Assembly (NCBI RefSeq): GCF_001262075.1
Contig: NZ_CP012073.1
Coordinates: 2,033,001-2,097,000, forward strand
DNA length: 64,000 nt
Direction: 5' to 3'
From: Ottowia sp. oral taxon 894
GTDB lineage: Bacteria > Pseudomonadota > Gammaproteobacteria > Burkholderiales > Burkholderiaceae_C
Part shown: positions 16,075 to 24,708 of the stretch, piece after piece
Position numbering within the stretch: the first letter of the stretch is position 1
Layout: every line of letters starts with the position of its first letter
Made by a program: the position numbers and the translations under genes
The notes under the pieces: model-generated
Database searches by the model: none
Told to the model about the DNA's origin: nothing
The model's input: the letters and a program-made list of their open reading frames with translations, nothing else

Positions 16075-16158
16075 GAAAAAGGAGCAAATTCAAGCCACGA
16101 AAAACTGCCTTTGCGCCCATTTCGTCAGGATCTCGCGCTATGAAAAGAGAAGCGAAAA
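16075..16158 (-). repeat. E1 intergenic repeat
   Basis: Minus orientation: AAAAAGGAGCAAATTCAAG first, GTCAGGATCTCGCGCTATG later, ending in GAGAAGCGAAAA. Lies upstream of the lysS 3' end in the rpsT-lysS gap. Confidence 0.8.
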
Positions 16159-16236
16159 CAGGCCCTGACGGCTCGCTTCAAGCCAGACTCAAGCCCGGCC
16201 CCTGAACAACACGGCTCCAACACGGCTCGCGGCCGC

Positions 16237-17787
16237 TCACGCCTCGCGCCGCAGGGCGGGAAAGAGGATGACGTCGCGGATGCTGGGGCTGTCGGTCAGC
16301 AGCATCATGGTGCGGTCTATGCCCACGCCAATGCCGCCCGTGGGGGGCATGCCGTATTCGAGGGCGCGCACGTAATCGGCGTCGTAATACATGGCTTCGT
16401 CGTCGCCCGCGTCTTTGGCGCTGGCTTGCTGCTGAAAGCGTGCGGCCTGGTCTTCGGCGTCGTTGAGTTCGCTGAAGCCATTGGCCATTTCGCGGCCGGT
16501 GATGTACAGCTCGAAGCGCTCGGTCACTTCGGGGCGCGCGTCGTTGGCGCGGGCCAGGGGGCTGATTTCGGTGGGGTGCTCCATGATGAAGGTGGGCTGC
16601 CACAGCTCGGACTCCACGGCTTCTTCAAAGTACATCACTTGCAGCGCGGGCAGGCTGCGCCGGGAAAGCTGGTCTTTTTCTTCGCTCAGGCCCAGCTTTT
16701 TCAGGCGCGAGATGAGCGCGGCGGCGTCATCCACGTGCGCGCCAATGTCGGTGTGCGCGTGCAGCGCTTCGCGGATGGTCATGCGGGCAAAGGGCTGGCT
16801 CAAGTCCACGCTGCGGCCCTGGTAAGTCAGTTGCAGCGTGCCCAGCAGCCGCTGCGCGAGGGTGCGGAACAGGCGCTCGGCGCAGTCCATCTGGTCCAGA
16901 TAGTTCCAGTAGGCGGCGTAAGACTCCATCATGGTGAATTCGGGGTTGTGCCGCACGCTGACGCCTTCGTTGCGAAAGCTCCGGTTGATTTCAAACACGC
17001 GCTCGAAGCCGCCGACGATCAGGCGCTTGAGATACAGCTCGGGCGCGATGCGCAGAAACATGTCTTGCTCCAGCGCGTTGTGGTGGGTGACGAAGGGCTT
17101 GGCGTTGGCGCCGCCCGGAATGGGGTGCAGCATGGGCGTTTCCACTTCCATGAAGCCTTCATTGACCATGAATTCGCGCAGCACGCCCAGCGCGCGGCTG
17201 CGCAGGGCAAAGCGCTGGCGGGCGCTTTCGTCCATGATGAGATCGACGTAGCGCTGGCGGTATTTCAGCTCCTGGTCCTGCATGCCGTGGAATTTGTCGG
17301 GCAGCGGGCGCAGGCTTTTGGTGAGCAGGCGCAGGCGCGTGGCGTGAATGGAAAGCTCGCCTTTCTGGGTTTTGAAAACATAGCCTTCGGCGGCGATGAT
17401 GTCGCCCAAATCCCAGCGCTTGAAGTCGGCATAGGCTTCTTCGCCCACGTCTTCGCGCGTCACATAAATCTGAATGCGGCCCGTGGCGTCTTGCACGGTG
17501 GCGAAACTGGCTTTGCCCATCACGCGCTTGAGCATCAGGCGGCCGGCGATGCTGGCGCTGATTTTTTCGCCCGCTTGCAGCTCATCGCCCGTTTTGCCGC
17601 CGTGCGCGGCCTGCAAGGCTGCTGCGCGGTCCTGCGGCTTGAAATCATTGGGAAAAGCCACCGCGCCGCCAGCGGCCTGGCGCTCGCGCAGGGCCTTGAG
17701 CTTTTCACGGCGCTCGGCAATAAGCTTGTTTTCGTCTTGCGGCTGTTCGCGGGCGGGCGCGGCATTGGCGTGATCGGCTTGGGTCAT
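16237..17787 (-). CDS. lysS: Lysyl-tRNA synthetase, class II
   Basis: 516 residues; charges tRNA-Lys. An N-terminal OB-fold anticodon-binding domain (about 60-170, with [19 protein letters not shown]) is followed by the class II catalytic core: motif 2 [20 protein letters not shown] and motif 3 [17 protein letters not shown]. The ATG at 17787 gives [20 protein letters not shown]; further upstream in-frame starts would add over 100 residues of non-homologous sequence. Length and ending ([11 protein letters not shown]) are typical. Confidence 0.97.
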   Translation of the reverse strand: MTQADHANAAPAREQPQDENKLIAERREKLKALRERQAAGGAVAFPNDFKPQDRAAALQAAHGGKTGDELQAGEKISASIAGRLMLKRVMGKASFATVQDATGRIQIYVTREDVGEEAYADFKRWDLGDIIAAEGYVFKTQKGELSIHATRLRLLTKSLRPLPDKFHGMQDQELKYRQRYVDLIMDESARQRFALRSRALGVLREFMVNEGFMEVETPMLHPIPGGANAKPFVTHHNALEQDMFLRIAPELYLKRLIVGGFERVFEINRSFRNEGVSVRHNPEFTMMESYAAYWNYLDQMDCAERLFRTLAQRLLGTLQLTYQGRSVDLSQPFARMTIREALHAHTDIGAHVDDAAALISRLKKLGLSEEKDQLSRRSLPALQVMYFEEAVESELWQPTFIMEHPTEISPLARANDARPEVTERFELYITGREMANGFSELNDAEDQAARFQQQASAKDAGDDEAMYYDADYVRALEYGMPPTGGIGVGIDRTMMLLTDSPSIRDVILFPALRREA

Positions 17788-18117
17788 GGGGGCGGTCGGT
17801 TCTTGCGAAGGAAAAACGGCGAATTTTAGGAGGGCGTCCAGGAAGGGCCGCTTTGGCGGCCGGCCTTGGGCGAGCGGCGATGGCATTCGCCCTGCGCGCC
17901 CGCAGCGCGCGTAGTTTTCAGGGTTTTCACCAGGCGGAGCGCCGTTTGCGCCTCTTCTTTCCGTATAAACCCGCCCGTGTTTACCCGCCCGGTATTTTCC
18001 CTTCCCCGCGTTTTCATGGATTCCGCCAGCCTTGCGGATTTCTAGAATGGTTTGGCGCGGGCTGATGAATGCACAAGAGCGCCCGCGCGTTTCGTCCATG
18101 AGACCAGGAGACACGCG
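17788..18117. other. Divergent intergenic region lysS / yjcH
   Basis: 330 bp between divergently read lysS and yjcH. No gene is visible. Partial promoter signals include a TAGAAT at 18043-18048 that could be a rightward -10 for yjcH; I could not find a matching -35. No E1 or E2 copy is present. Confidence 0.4.
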
Positions 18118-18438
18118 ATGAATGATTCCATGACCGCGCGCATCAGCCGCAGCCCCAAATATCAGAAGCTCAAGCGCACGCGCAGCCGCTATGGCTGGAC
18201 GCTCAGTATTCTGATGCTGATCGTTTTTTACGGCTATATCTGCCTGATTGCATTTGACAAGCCATTTTTATCGCGCCCCATTGGCAGCGGCGTCATGAGC
18301 ATTGGCATTCCGCTGGGTCTGGCCGTGATTGTTTTTTCCGTCGCCATCACCGGCCTGTACGTGCGCCGCGCCAATGGCGAGTTTGACCGGCTCACGCAGG
18401 AAATCATTCGTGAAAGCCAGGAGGAGGGCGCAAAATGA
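18118..18438 (+). CDS. yjcH: DUF485 membrane protein (YjcH-like, acetate transporter partner)
   Basis: 106 residues with two membrane segments (about 28-46 and 60-82). The N-terminal [19 protein letters not shown] and [23 protein letters not shown] match DUF485 proteins, which are nearly always encoded before the acetate permease actP. The ATG at 18118 has AGGAG at suitable distance. Its end overlaps the actP start in ATGA. Confidence 0.92.
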   Translation: MNDSMTARISRSPKYQKLKRTRSRYGWTLSILMLIVFYGYICLIAFDKPFLSRPIGSGVMSIGIPLGLAVIVFSVAITGLYVRRANGEFDRLTQEIIRESQEEGAK

Positions 18439-20192
18439 AAAACCGGTTTTTCACCCGTTCCATTATTCATTTTGTTTTTGCCGCGCTGGCTTTTTCGCTG
18501 GCTTTTCTTGCCGCAGGCGCGGCGCATGCGGCTGGCGATGTGGGCGAGACGGCCAAGCAGGCCACCAACTGGACGGCCATCATCATGTTCATGGTGTTTG
18601 TGCTGGCCACGCTGGGCATCACCAAATGGGCGGCCAAGCGCACGCGCTCGGCGTCTGACTTCTACACCGCAGGCGGCGGCATCACTGGCTTTCAAAACGG
18701 GCTGGCCATTGCGGGCGATTACATGTCCGCCGCCGCCTTTCTGGGCGTTTCGGCTGCCGTGATGAGTTCGGGCTATGACGGGCTGATTTATTCCACCGGC
18801 TTTCTGGTGGGCTGGCCCATCATGACTTTTTTGCTGGCCGAGCGGCTGCGCAATCTGGGGCGCTTCACGTTTGCCGATGTGGCGGGCTACCGCTTCAGGC
18901 AGGGGCCTTTCCGCGCCTTTGCCGCCAGCAGCACGCTGGTGGTGGTGGCGTTTTATCTGATTGCGCAAATGGTGGGCGCGGGCCAGCTCATCAAACTGCT
19001 TTTCGGGCTGGATTACTGGATTGCCGTGGTGCTGGTGGGCACGCTGATGATGGTTTATGTGTTTTTCGGCGGCATGACGGCGACCACCTGGGTGCAAATC
19101 ATCAAGGCCGTCATGCTGCTGACGGGCGTGAGTTTCATGGCCTTCATGATCATGCTGAAATACGGTTTCAACCCCGAAGCGCTTTTTGCCGATGCTGTGC
19201 GCGTGCGCACGGATATTGCCTCGCGATTGCCGGGCGCCACGCCCGAATCGGCGCAAAAAGCCGGGCTGGCCATTATGGGGCCGGGCGGATTCATTAAAGA
19301 CCCCGTATCGGCCATCAGTTTCGGCATGGCGCTCATGTTTGGCACGATGGGGCTGCCGCATGTTTTGATGCGCTTTTTCACCGTGCCCAATGCCAAAGAG
19401 GCGCGCAAAAGCGTGCTCTGGGCCACGACCTGGGTGGCTTATTTCTTCATTCTGATTTTCATCATCGGCTTTGGCGCCATTACCCTGGTTTTGACCAATC
19501 CCGAAATGGCCAATACCGAAACCGGCATGATTCACGGCGGCGCGGGCGCATCCAACATGGCGGCGGTGCTGGTGGCCAAAAGCGTGGGCGGCAATATGTT
19601 CTACGGCTTTATTTCAGCCGTGGCTTTTGCCACCATTTTGGCCGTGGTGGCGGGGCTGACGCTTTCGGGCGCCACGGCGGTGTCGCATGACTTGTACGCC
19701 ACGGTGTTCAAGGGCGGCAAAGCCCGCGTGGCAGACGAGCTGCGCGTCACGCGCATCACTACGGGCGTGCTGGGCGTGATTGCCGTGCTGCTGGGCATTT
19801 CGTTTGAAGGGCAGAACGTGGCCTTCATGGTGGCGCTGGCCTTTGCCATTGCCGCTTCGGCCAACTTTCCGGTGCTGCTGCTGTCGGTGATATGGCGCGG
19901 CTGCACCACGCGCGGCGCAGTGGCCGGGGGCTTTCTGGGCCTGATTTCGTCGGTGGCTCTCACCGTCGTCTCGCCCTCGGTGTGGGAGAACGTGCTGGGC
20001 AACCCGCCCGGCTCGGCGCTGTTTCCCTACTCGTCGCCCGCGCTGTTCAGCATGAGCCTGGGCTTTATCGGCGTCTGGCTGTTTTCAGTGCTGGACGGCA
20101 GCGCCCGCGCGCGTGAAGAGCACCAGGCCTTCGAGGCGCAGCAGGTGCGCTCCGAAACCGGCCTGGGCGCGGCGGGCGCCACGGCGCATTAG
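18435..20192 (+). CDS. actP: Cation/acetate symporter ActP
   Basis: 585 residues, sodium:solute symporter family. A leading hydrophobic segment resembling a signal peptide (to about residue 33) is followed by roughly 13 membrane segments. The conserved [20 protein letters not shown] (residues about 75-94) and the [15 protein letters not shown] region are ActP-like. It takes up acetate and other short carboxylates with a cation. Translationally coupled to yjcH. A strong hairpin lies 24 bp after the stop. Confidence 0.95.
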   Translation: MKNRFFTRSIIHFVFAALAFSLAFLAAGAAHAAGDVGETAKQATNWTAIIMFMVFVLATLGITKWAAKRTRSASDFYTAGGGITGFQNGLAIAGDYMSAAAFLGVSAAVMSSGYDGLIYSTGFLVGWPIMTFLLAERLRNLGRFTFADVAGYRFRQGPFRAFAASSTLVVVAFYLIAQMVGAGQLIKLLFGLDYWIAVVLVGTLMMVYVFFGGMTATTWVQIIKAVMLLTGVSFMAFMIMLKYGFNPEALFADAVRVRTDIASRLPGATPESAQKAGLAIMGPGGFIKDPVSAISFGMALMFGTMGLPHVLMRFFTVPNAKEARKSVLWATTWVAYFFILIFIIGFGAITLVLTNPEMANTETGMIHGGAGASNMAAVLVAKSVGGNMFYGFISAVAFATILAVVAGLTLSGATAVSHDLYATVFKGGKARVADELRVTRITTGVLGVIAVLLGISFEGQNVAFMVALAFAIAASANFPVLLLSVIWRGCTTRGAVAGGFLGLISSVALTVVSPSVWENVLGNPPGSALFPYSSPALFSMSLGFIGVWLFSVLDGSARAREEHQAFEAQQVRSETGLGAAGATAH

Positions 20193-20216
20193 CGCCCTGC
20201 GCCGCGCCCCTTGCTT

Positions 20217-20252
20217 CCGGCGGTCGGGCAGGCCAGCCTGCCCGACCGCCGG
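20217..20252. terminator. Perfect 16-bp hairpin after actP
   Basis: Left arm 20217-20232 (CCGGCGGTCGGGCAGG), loop CCAG, right arm 20237-20252, with no mismatch. No T-tract follows on either strand, so it is not a classical terminator. It could block exonucleases or bind a protein. It directly abuts the E1 copy at 20257. Confidence 0.6.
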
Positions 20253-20256
20253 AGAA

Positions 20257-20345
20257 CATCAAAAACAGAAGCAAATATGAGGGGTTGAAAATGCCGTCCT
20301 GCGCTCTTCCCACTAGGACATCATGCTATGAATAGAGGAGCGAAA
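20257..20345 (-). repeat. E1 intergenic repeat
   Basis: Minus orientation: CATCAAAAACAGAAGCAAAT, core CCACTAGGACATCATGCTAT, end AGAGGAGCGAAAT. With the copy at 21612 it flanks the AIM24-like gene in the same orientation. Confidence 0.85.
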
Positions 20346-20433
20346 TGGCGCCGCAGCCTTGGCCCGCTTTGCGCCAGGGCTGCGGCAACGGCTTGGGAAA
20401 GCGGCTTTCCGCGCGGCGGGAGTCCTGAGATTT

Positions 20434-21459
20434 TCAGAACCTGTTGTCGCCATCCAGCAGGCGGCCCAGGCCGCCGAGCACGGAGCCTTCGCCCACGTCC
20501 TTGCCGCCCGTCTGCGGGGCGGCGGCCAGCATGCGGCCCGCCATGCGCGAGAAGGGCAGCGATTGCAGCCAGACTTTGCCGGGGCCGGTCAGCGTTGCCA
20601 GAAACATGCCTTCGCCAGCGAACAGCATGCTCTTGATGCCACCGGCGGCGCGCACGTCCATGCTCACGCCGGGGTGGAAGGCGACGACGCAGCCGGTGTC
20701 CACGTCAATGCGCTCGCCTGCGGCCAGATCGCGCTCGACCAGCGTGCCGCCCGCGTGCACGAAGACCCAGCCGTCGCCTTCAATCTTTTGCATGATGAAG
20801 CCTTCGCCGCCGAACAGGCCCGTGAGAATGCGTTTTTGCAAAAACACGCCCAGCCGCACGCCGCGCGCGCCCGCCAGAAAGCTGTCTTTCTGGCAGATGA
20901 TGCAGCCGCCGTGCTCGGCCAGCCGCAGCGGCAGCACGGTGCCGGGGTAGGGGGCGGCAAAGGCCACGCGCGCCTTGCCGCGCCCCTGGTGGGTGAAGAC
21001 GGTGGTGAACAGGCTCTCGCCCGTGACGATGCGCCGCCCGGCGGACAGCAGCTTGTTCATCAGGCCGCCTTCCTGCCGGGAGCCGTCGCCGAAGACGGTG
21101 CCCATTTCAATGGCGGCGTCCTTGTACATCATGGCTCCGGCTTCGGCCACGGCGCTTTCGCCGGGGTCCAGCTCCACTTCCACGAAGGGCATGTCGTTGC
21201 CCACGATGCGGTAGTCGATGTCGTCGCTTTGCATGCGCGCCAGCTGCTCGGGCAGCGGAATGGGCGGCATGTCTTGCGGCGGGCCGCTTTCAAAGGCTTC
21301 GGCGAATTCGGGCATGGCGCGGGCGGGCTGCCAGCCCGAGAGGCCCTGCCGCCAGCACAGGGCGGCCGGGTGCTGGCGCACATAAGCGAAGGCCTGGTCG
21401 GCGTCAAACGGCCCCAGGCGCTCGCTTTGGCCGGGCTGGATGAAGTACCACTGAGACAA
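20434..21459 (-). CDS. TIGR00266/AIM24 family protein with N-terminal GYF_2 domain
   Basis: 341 residues. Residues ~3-50 (QWYFIQPGQSERLGPFDADQ, then LCWRQGLSGWQPA) form a GYF_2 domain, a small protein-interaction fold. Residues ~85-330 are an AIM24/TIGR00266 beta-sandwich: VELDPGESAVAEAGAMMYKD, GESLFTTVFTHQG and AFHPGVSMDVRAAGGIKSMLF. The function is not known; yeast AIM24 is mitochondrial. There is no ATG at the N-terminus. The TTG at 21459 was chosen because GAAAGGAG lies 7 nt upstream; another TTG at 21483 would place that ribosome site inside the coding region. Confidence 0.86.
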   Translation of the reverse strand: MSQWYFIQPGQSERLGPFDADQAFAYVRQHPAALCWRQGLSGWQPARAMPEFAEAFESGPPQDMPPIPLPEQLARMQSDDIDYRIVGNDMPFVEVELDPGESAVAEAGAMMYKDAAIEMGTVFGDGSRQEGGLMNKLLSAGRRIVTGESLFTTVFTHQGRGKARVAFAAPYPGTVLPLRLAEHGGCIICQKDSFLAGARGVRLGVFLQKRILTGLFGGEGFIMQKIEGDGWVFVHAGGTLVERDLAAGERIDVDTGCVVAFHPGVSMDVRAAGGIKSMLFAGEGMFLATLTGPGKVWLQSLPFSRMAGRMLAAAPQTGGKDVGEGSVLGGLGRLLDGDNRF

Positions 21460-21523
21460 GGGAAAGCTCCTTTCGTTGAACAAGCCAAGCTGATTGGCGT
21501 GAAGGGCCGATTGTTGGGCTTGT

Positions 21524-21575
21524 GAGCCTGTTCAGCGCTTGCCCGTGGGCGCAAAAGCGCGGCTCCGGGCGGGCT
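21524..21575 (+). repeat. E2 fragment (one arm)
   Basis: GAGCCTGTTCAGCG, then CCCGTGGGCGCAAAAGCGCG and GCTCCGGG match one arm of E2 at 48626. No opposite arm is visible. The gap 21460-21905 holds this fragment, an E1 copy and no gene. Confidence 0.4.
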
Positions 21576-21611
21576 TGCGGGCGATTTGAACGGATACCGC
21601 CCGCCAGAGAG

Positions 21612-21700
21612 CATCAGAAACAGGAGCGAATTCAGGGGGCCATAAATGCCGCCTTGCGCAATCTCCACTAGGACATCACGCTATTGATAAAGTAGCGAAA
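21612..21700 (-). repeat. E1 intergenic repeat
   Basis: Minus orientation: CATCAGAAACAGGAGCGAAT, core CCACTAGGACATCACGCTAT, end AAGTAGCGAAA. Lies between the AIM24-like gene start and the nitroreductase gene, both of which point away from it. Confidence 0.85.
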
Positions 21701-21905
21701 ATTAACTTGCCTGTCCGCTTTTTTGAGGTGGGGCCAGGAGCAAGTTCTCAAGCCGCCCGGCCAGCGCTGCCGCGACGGCAGGCGTGATTCCGAACAAGGC
21801 CCGGGCAGGGCGGCGCCGGCAGGAGCGTTCATGGGCGCTGATGGCGGCCAGCCAGCCGCATAATGCCGCTTTTCCCTGCCACTCTTCTTTTGAAAGGAGC
21901 CTCCC

Positions 21906-22568
21906 ATGCTGGACAAGCAAGCCATTCTGGATGCCTACCAGTTTCGCCATGCCTGCAAGGCGTATGACCCGGCCCGCAAGATCAGCGACGACGATTTCCG
22001 CTTCATTCTGGAAACGGGGCGGCTGTCGCCCAGCTCCTTTGGCCTGGAGCCTTGGCGCTTTGTGGTCGTGCAAGAGCCGCAAACGCGCGCGCTCATCCGC
22101 GACATGGCCTGGGGCGCGCGCGAAAAGGTCATGGAGTGCAGCCACTTTGTCGTCATCCTCGCGCGCCAGCCCGCCATGCTCTCGCCCGATGGCGACTATT
22201 TGCCGCGCTTCATGCGCGAAGTGCAGCATTTGCCAGAAGAGGTGGTGCAGATGCGTCTGCGCTTTTTCCGCAATTTCAGCGAGAAAGACTTTGAGCTGGC
22301 CGGCCACCCGCGCGCTTTTTACGACTGGGCCTGCAAGCAAACCTACATCGCCCTGGGCAACATGCTCACGGCGGCGGCCATGATTGGCGTGGATTCCACC
22401 GCCATCGAAGGCTTTCCGCTGGAGGCCATGAACAGCGCACTGGCCGGGCGAGGCCTGTATGACCCGGCCCAGTTCAAGCTGAGCGTGATGGCCGCCTTTG
22501 GCTACCGCCTGAACGCCCCGCAGCCCAAGACGCGCCAGCGCCTGCAAGACGTGGTGCAGTGGGCGTGA
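21906..22568 (+). CDS. Nitroreductase family NAD(P)H-dependent oxidoreductase
   Basis: 220 residues, FMN-dependent nitroreductase fold (NfsB/DrgA-like). FMN-binding features: FRHACKAYD near residue 14, ILETGRLSPSSFGLEPWRFV (residues 38-57) and AAMIGVDSTAIEGF near residue 160. Such enzymes reduce quinones, nitroaromatics or flavins; the natural substrate is unknown. The ATG at 21906 follows a GAAAGGAG at 7-nt spacing. Length is typical. Confidence 0.9.
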   Translation: MLDKQAILDAYQFRHACKAYDPARKISDDDFRFILETGRLSPSSFGLEPWRFVVVQEPQTRALIRDMAWGAREKVMECSHFVVILARQPAMLSPDGDYLPRFMREVQHLPEEVVQMRLRFFRNFSEKDFELAGHPRAFYDWACKQTYIALGNMLTAAAMIGVDSTAIEGFPLEAMNSALAGRGLYDPAQFKLSVMAAFGYRLNAPQPKTRQRLQDVVQWA

Positions 22569-22697
22569 AAGCCGCGCCAGCGCGCGCCTGCGCTGGCCGT
22601 TCGTGGAATCCGTGATTGATTTCACCGGCGCGATAGCTAATCTTCAAGCGCGCTGCAAGCCGCCCGCAGAGGCGGCTGCGCGCGCAGGAGATACATC

Positions 22698-23990
22698 ATG
22701 CCGGCCACCCCCCGAATCACCCCCAACACCTTCCATGCCGCGCCCCATGCGCCCGCCCGCCGCGCGCTGCTGGCAGGCGCTTTGGCCCTGGCCCTGCCGG
22801 GGCTGCCTGGAGTCCGCCCCGCGCGGGCCGCTGCGCCGCCGTCTGCCATTCAGTGGACGCTCGCCGCTGGCTACGGCCCCGGCGTTTTCATGACCGACAA
22901 CCTCCGGCAATTTGCCGTCCGCCTGAGCGAAAGCAGCCAGGGCCGCCTTCAGGTGCAAGTGCAGGCGCTGGGCCAGCCCCACAGCATGGCCGACATCCGC
23001 AAGGCCACGGGCGAAGGCGCCATCACCGGCGGCCAGGTGCTGGGCAGCGCCATGAGCGCCGAATTTCCCATTGCGGGCATTGACAGCCAGCCCTTTCTCA
23101 CGGCCTCTCCCCAGGACGCCCGCCGTCTGTGGAAATACCAAAAGCCCGTGCTTGAGAAAGCTTTCGCGGACCGTGGCCTGAAGCTGCTTTACGCCGTGCC
23201 CTGGCCCGGCCAGGGGCTGTATGCCGTCAGCCCCTTGAACACCGGCGCCGACTTGCGCGGCCTGCGCATGCGCACCTATAACCTGACCACCGACTCGCTT
23301 GCCCAATACGCGGGCGCGCAAGCGCTGAATTTGCCCAGCGGCCCCGCCCTGGAGCAGGCGCTGCAAAGCGGCGGCGTGGATCTCATGCTGACTTCCGGCG
23401 CCACAGGCGTTGAGATGAGCGCCTGGCGGCGCTTCAAATACTTCTACGACCTGCGGGCCTACTACCCCAAAACGCTGGTTTTCGTCAGCGCCCGGGCCTT
23501 CAACGCGCTGGATGAGGCCCTGAAAAACCTCGTGCTCCAAGCCGCCCGCGCCGCTGAAGACAGCGGCTGGACGCAAAGCGAAAACCAGTCCCGGCAAGCC
23601 CTGCAAACCCTGCAGCGCAATGGCATGGAAGTGCTGGCCGCGCCCCCCGGCCTGAAGCTTTTTTTCGACCGCTTTGGCGAGCGCTACGCCATAGACTGGC
23701 TCAAGCAAGCAGGCGGCAGCGAAGCCAGCCTGGTTTTCGCCCCCTACCACGCCAGCTTTTTGGCCTGCCGCGCGCGGCCAAGGTTTTGGAAACCTGCTCT
23801 AAGCTCGGCGCCAGCTCAAGGAGGCTGTGAATATGGAATCCATTCCCAAAACCGCTCTGGTCGTGGGCGCCACGGGGGCCGTGGGCCGCGAGCTGGTGCG
23901 GCAGATGTGCGAGATGCGGCCCGATTACGGGCGGGTGATTGCCTGGGTGCGCAAGCCGCTGAATTACCGCCACGCCAAGCTGTTTGTTGA
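22698..23990 (+). CDS. dctP: TRAP transporter substrate-binding protein (DctP family) with aberrant C-terminus
   Basis: 430 codons as read. A basic N-terminal stretch with ARRALLAGALALALPGL predicts export (possibly Tat-type); the mature periplasmic domain begins near residue 46. The family core is recognisable: LRGLRMRTYN near residue 190, LPSGPALEQALQSGGVDLML and YPKTLVFVSARAFNAL. Normal family members would end soon after the helix IDWLKQAGGSEASL. Instead the frame continues for about 75 unrelated Arg/Gly-rich residues and overlaps the next gene by 158 nt. Removing one T from the T5 run at 23757-23761 would end the protein at a TAA at 23800-23802, just before the next ribosome site. A frameshift (real or sequencing error) is likely. 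AGGAG supports the start. Confidence 0.8.
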   Translation: MPATPRITPNTFHAAPHAPARRALLAGALALALPGLPGVRPARAAAPPSAIQWTLAAGYGPGVFMTDNLRQFAVRLSESSQGRLQVQVQALGQPHSMADIRKATGEGAITGGQVLGSAMSAEFPIAGIDSQPFLTASPQDARRLWKYQKPVLEKAFADRGLKLLYAVPWPGQGLYAVSPLNTGADLRGLRMRTYNLTTDSLAQYAGAQALNLPSGPALEQALQSGGVDLMLTSGATGVEMSAWRRFKYFYDLRAYYPKTLVFVSARAFNALDEALKNLVLQAARAAEDSGWTQSENQSRQALQTLQRNGMEVLAAPPGLKLFFDRFGERYAIDWLKQAGGSEASLVFAPYHASFLACRARPRFWKPALSSAPAQGGCEYGIHSQNRSGRGRHGGRGPRAGAADVRDAARLRAGDCLGAQAAELPPRQAVC

Positions 23991-24543
23991 AGAAATCGAC
24001 TTCGACCACATAGACGCGCTGCCGCCCGAGCAGGTGCATGACATTTACTGCGCCCTGGGCACGACGCTGAAGCAGGCGGGCAGCGAGGAAGCCTTTTTGC
24101 AAGTGGATGTGGAATACCCCAAGGCGCTGGCCCAATGGGGCCGCAAGGCGGGCGCGCGCTGCTTCGTGCTGGTTTCCGCGCCCGACGCCAGCCGCAACTC
24201 CAAGCACTTTTACCTGCGCGCCAAGGCCAAGGCTGAAAAGGCGGTGCGGGCGGCCGGTTTTCGCAGCCTGGTGATTGCGCGCGCGCCGCTGATTGACGCG
24301 CAGCGCCAGGACTTTCGCTGGACGGAGCTGCTGGGCATTGCCGCCTTTGGCCTGTTTGGCCGCCTGCTGCCAGGCAAGTACGACAAGTACCGCCCCATGT
24401 CCGCCGGGGCCATTGCGCAGGCCATTCTGGCGGCCACGCAGGAGCCGCGGCCCGGCGAGCAGGTGGTGTATCCCTACGAGTTCTTCCTGCCGCCGCGCGC
24501 CGATGACAACGCAGACGACGATGACGAGGCCGTGATGGGATGA
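23833..24543 (+). CDS. NAD(P)H-binding oxidoreductase (atypical SDR, HTATIP2/Fmp52-like)
   Basis: 236 residues. The Rossmann motif TALVVGATGAVGRELVRQ opens the protein; YCALGTTLKQAGSEEAFLQV and VLVSAPDASRNSKHFYLRAK (with a Tyr-Lys pair) match the atypical SDR family that includes HTATIP2. Reaction unknown. The ATG at 23833 is set by AAGGAGG 8 nt upstream; the GTG at 23827 lies too close to that site. It sits where a TRAP small permease gene (dctQ) would be expected, between dctP and dctM. An acidic tail (DDNADDDDEA) ends the protein. Confidence 0.85.
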   Translation: MESIPKTALVVGATGAVGRELVRQMCEMRPDYGRVIAWVRKPLNYRHAKLFVEEIDFDHIDALPPEQVHDIYCALGTTLKQAGSEEAFLQVDVEYPKALAQWGRKAGARCFVLVSAPDASRNSKHFYLRAKAKAEKAVRAAGFRSLVIARAPLIDAQRQDFRWTELLGIAAFGLFGRLLPGKYDKYRPMSAGAIAQAILAATQEPRPGEQVVYPYEFFLPPRADDNADDDDEAVMG

Positions 24544-24574
24544 AGCGGATGGAAAGAACAATGGAGAAAGCGCC

Positions 24575-24667
24575 AAATCAGCTCCTGAATCAATAGCTAC
24601 AGGTCCTAGATGAATAAGCGCAAAACCTATTTCTAGCCCGCCTGAATTTGCTCCTCTTTCTGATATG
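24575..24667 (+). repeat. E1 intergenic repeat
   Basis: AAATCAGCTCCTG left, ATAGCTACAGGTCCTAGATG core, CCTGAATTTGCTCCTC and CTGATATG right. The core with ATAGCTAC and AATAAGCGCAAAA is the copy most like the ATAGCTG...AAGCGC intergenic repeats I recall from Comamonadaceae. Confidence 0.8.
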
Positions 24668-24708
24668 AAACCCATGCCGCCCAGCCGGGCGGCTGCAAAG
24701 GCTGACCG

